A DNA stretch of 64,000 nucleotides. Source: Chlorobiota bacterium. Its GTDB lineage: Bacteria; Bacteroidota; Ignavibacteria; Kapaibacteriales; UBA961. The notes under the pieces are model-generated. The model worked only from the letters and a program-made list of their open reading frames with translations, had not been told where the DNA came from and made no database searches. Positions 63,050 to 64,000 of the stretch are shown here, one piece after another. Where the stretch lies: NCBI GenBank assembly GCA_014191195.1, contig BJGZ01000002.1, positions 62,001 through 126,000 on the forward strand, written 5' to 3'. Both the position numbers and the translations under genes were made by a program. Each line of letters starts with the position of its first letter. The first letter of the stretch is position 1.

Positions 63050-64000
63050 ATGCAAACGGCAGTAGCTAATGCGAATGATATTCATAGTCATGATACTCAC
63101 CACGGTGCAGACCATGCTCATCATGAGCTCTCATTTATAAGAAAGTACATTTTTTCAACAGATCATAAAGTAATTGCCAAACAATTTATGGTAGTTTCAT
63201 TATTCTTCCTTTTTGTAGGTGGTCTGTTTGCGCTGATGATTAGATGGCAATTAGCATATCCTGGTTCAGCAATTCCGCTTATTGGTAATATATTACCAAC
63301 TAATTGGGTTTCTGATGGAGCAGTAACTGCTAATTTTTATACACAACTACTTACTCTTCATGGAACAGTGATGATATTCTATGTTATCATTCCATTGGCA
63401 GTAGGTATGTTTGGTAACTTCTGTATACCGTTGATGATTGGAACAGATGATATGGCATTGCCGAGATTGAATATGTTTTCATTTTGGTTGGTACCGCCTG
63501 CCGGATTAATACTGCTTTCAGGATTCTTTTATGATTCTGGTACAGCAGCTGCTGGTTGGACTGGTTATCCTCCATTGGGCCCAACATCTGGCCCTGGGCA
63601 AACTACATGGCTTGTTTCACTATTCATGATTGGTTTTTCATCAATCATGGGTGGTACAAATTATATGGCAACTGTTTTAAATAAGCGTGCTAAAGGAATG
63701 CAATTATTCCAAATGCCATTAACCGTATGGGGTTTATTTATCACAGCAATTCTTATTGTTTTAGGAACACCTGTATTAGCAGCAGCAATATCTATGCAGT
63801 TATGCGATCAGTATTTGCATACCGGTTTTTTTATGCCTGATAATTTATTAGTTACTGCTCCAGATAATACATATGTAACAAATGCATTTATTGCTCAGGG
63901 AAATCAGTTATTAGAGCATAAGCAATTATTAGGTGGTGGTGGACAACCAATTTTATGGCAACATTTATTTTGGTTCTATTCTCACCCAGCTGTGTATATC
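63050..64000 (+). CDS. coxA: Cytochrome c oxidase subunit I, type A2, partial (runs off right edge)
   Basis: The frame from ATG at 63050 is open to the window end (317 codons). It shows subunit I landmarks: RKYIFSTDHKVIAKQFM, helix I with RWQLAYPG, TLHGTVMIFYVIIPLAVGMF (heme a His), GNFCIPLMIGTDDMALPRLN, and WQHLFWFYSHPAVYI at the edge (CuB His). The Glu of GHPEVYI, the proton-channel residue of type A1 oxidases, is absent; the YSHPAV motif (Tyr and Ser at 63977-63982) defines type A2, as in Rhodothermus and Thermus caa3. The N-terminus has seven His between residues 12 and 25. About 250 residues are missing at the C-terminal side. Confidence 0.96.
   Translation, partial: MQTAVANANDIHSHDTHHGADHAHHELSFIRKYIFSTDHKVIAKQFMVVSLFFLFVGGLFALMIRWQLAYPGSAIPLIGNILPTNWVSDGAVTANFYTQLLTLHGTVMIFYVIIPLAVGMFGNFCIPLMIGTDDMALPRLNMFSFWLVPPAGLILLSGFFYDSGTAAAGWTGYPPLGPTSGPGQTTWLVSLFMIGFSSIMGGTNYMATVLNKRAKGMQLFQMPLTVWGLFITAILIVLGTPVLAAAISMQLCDQYLHTGFFMPDNLLVTAPDNTYVTNAFIAQGNQLLEHKQLLGGGGQPILWQHLFWFYSHPAVYI

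Noticed and set aside
1-64000. Search for mobile elements, prophage, CRISPR arrays and defence systems
   Set aside because: No transposase, integrase, capsid or terminase gene, Cas protein, regular short repeat array or restriction gene was recognised. The window is core chromosome with one local deletion scar.

Overview
The window is one contiguous, gene-dense piece of an AT-rich bacterial chromosome (by eye about one third G+C). It carries 53 protein genes or gene pieces, one tRNA gene and the RNase P RNA gene. I see no insertion sequence, prophage, CRISPR array or ribosomal RNA. Several features point to the Bacteroidota/Chlorobiota side of the FCB group: type IX secretion (T9SS) C-terminal sorting domains, a DUF1501/DUF1800 pair, DUF3098, DUF4292, an LptD-type barrel, MiaE-fmt-rsmG clustering, and promoter boxes of the TAnnTTTG type upstream of many operons. 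A 1667-residue LamG plus choice-of-anchor-D surface protein and an E2-E1 fused 2-oxoglutarate dehydrogenase suggest a deep lineage such as Kapaibacteriota or a relative. That placement is inference.

Layout. 1-2055 (minus): surface-polysaccharide type genes, a glycosyltransferase cut by the window edge and a FemAB-like acyltransferase. 2158-4280 (plus): an EamA transporter, then a remnant in which an ABC-transporter N-terminus is joined to a TolC C-terminus, coupled to a TetR regulator. 4285-4970 (minus): two small membrane proteins. 5149-8765 (plus): purC, purB and a T9SS cargo protein. 8852-12517 (minus): ftsQ-ftsA-ftsZ. 12818-14119 (plus): a UMF1-type transporter. 14123-19778 (minus): suhB-dapF-ruvC-nudix-D-lactate/glycolate dehydrogenase, tightly overlapping. 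19945-21249 (plus): rimO. 21292-27680 (minus): a lipoprotein, an IcmF-type acyl-CoA mutase large subunit, a DUF3108 protein and a LysM-rich lytic transglycosylase. 27921-31218 (minus): DUF1800-DUF1501. 31303-35474 (minus): nif3-zinc ribbon, rnpB, miaE-fmt-rsmG.

35560-50526 (minus): an outer-membrane barrel and L,D-transpeptidase; a bi-domain oxidoreductase followed by pdhA-purT-pdhB; the giant surface protein; and arginase-hpf-hprK. 50677: tRNA-Leu(UAA). 51040-54669 (plus): fused 2-oxoglutarate dehydrogenase. 54734-58092 (minus): a LolA/B-like DUF4292 protein and LptD. 58235-61346 (plus): a PTPS-type pterin synthase, folE, rnhB, pyrC. 61536-64000 (plus): cytochrome c lipoprotein, coxB and the start of coxA with a type A2 heme-copper oxidase signature.

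Together the genes describe an aerobic, respiring, Gram-negative heterotroph with de novo purine and pyrimidine synthesis (purC, purB, purT, pyrC), a pyruvate to 2-oxoglutarate oxidation route, diaminopimelate-containing wall (dapF, MltD-like, LdtA-like), LPS export (lptD) and T9SS surface proteins. The most notable points are the in-frame ABC/TolC deletion scar with its palindrome and orphan TetR, the stand-alone IcmF-type mutase, the fused KGD-type enzyme, purT lodged between pdhA and pdhB, the eukaryote-like PTPS next to a divergent FolE, the YS-type oxidase, and a recurring TAnnTTTG promoter signal.
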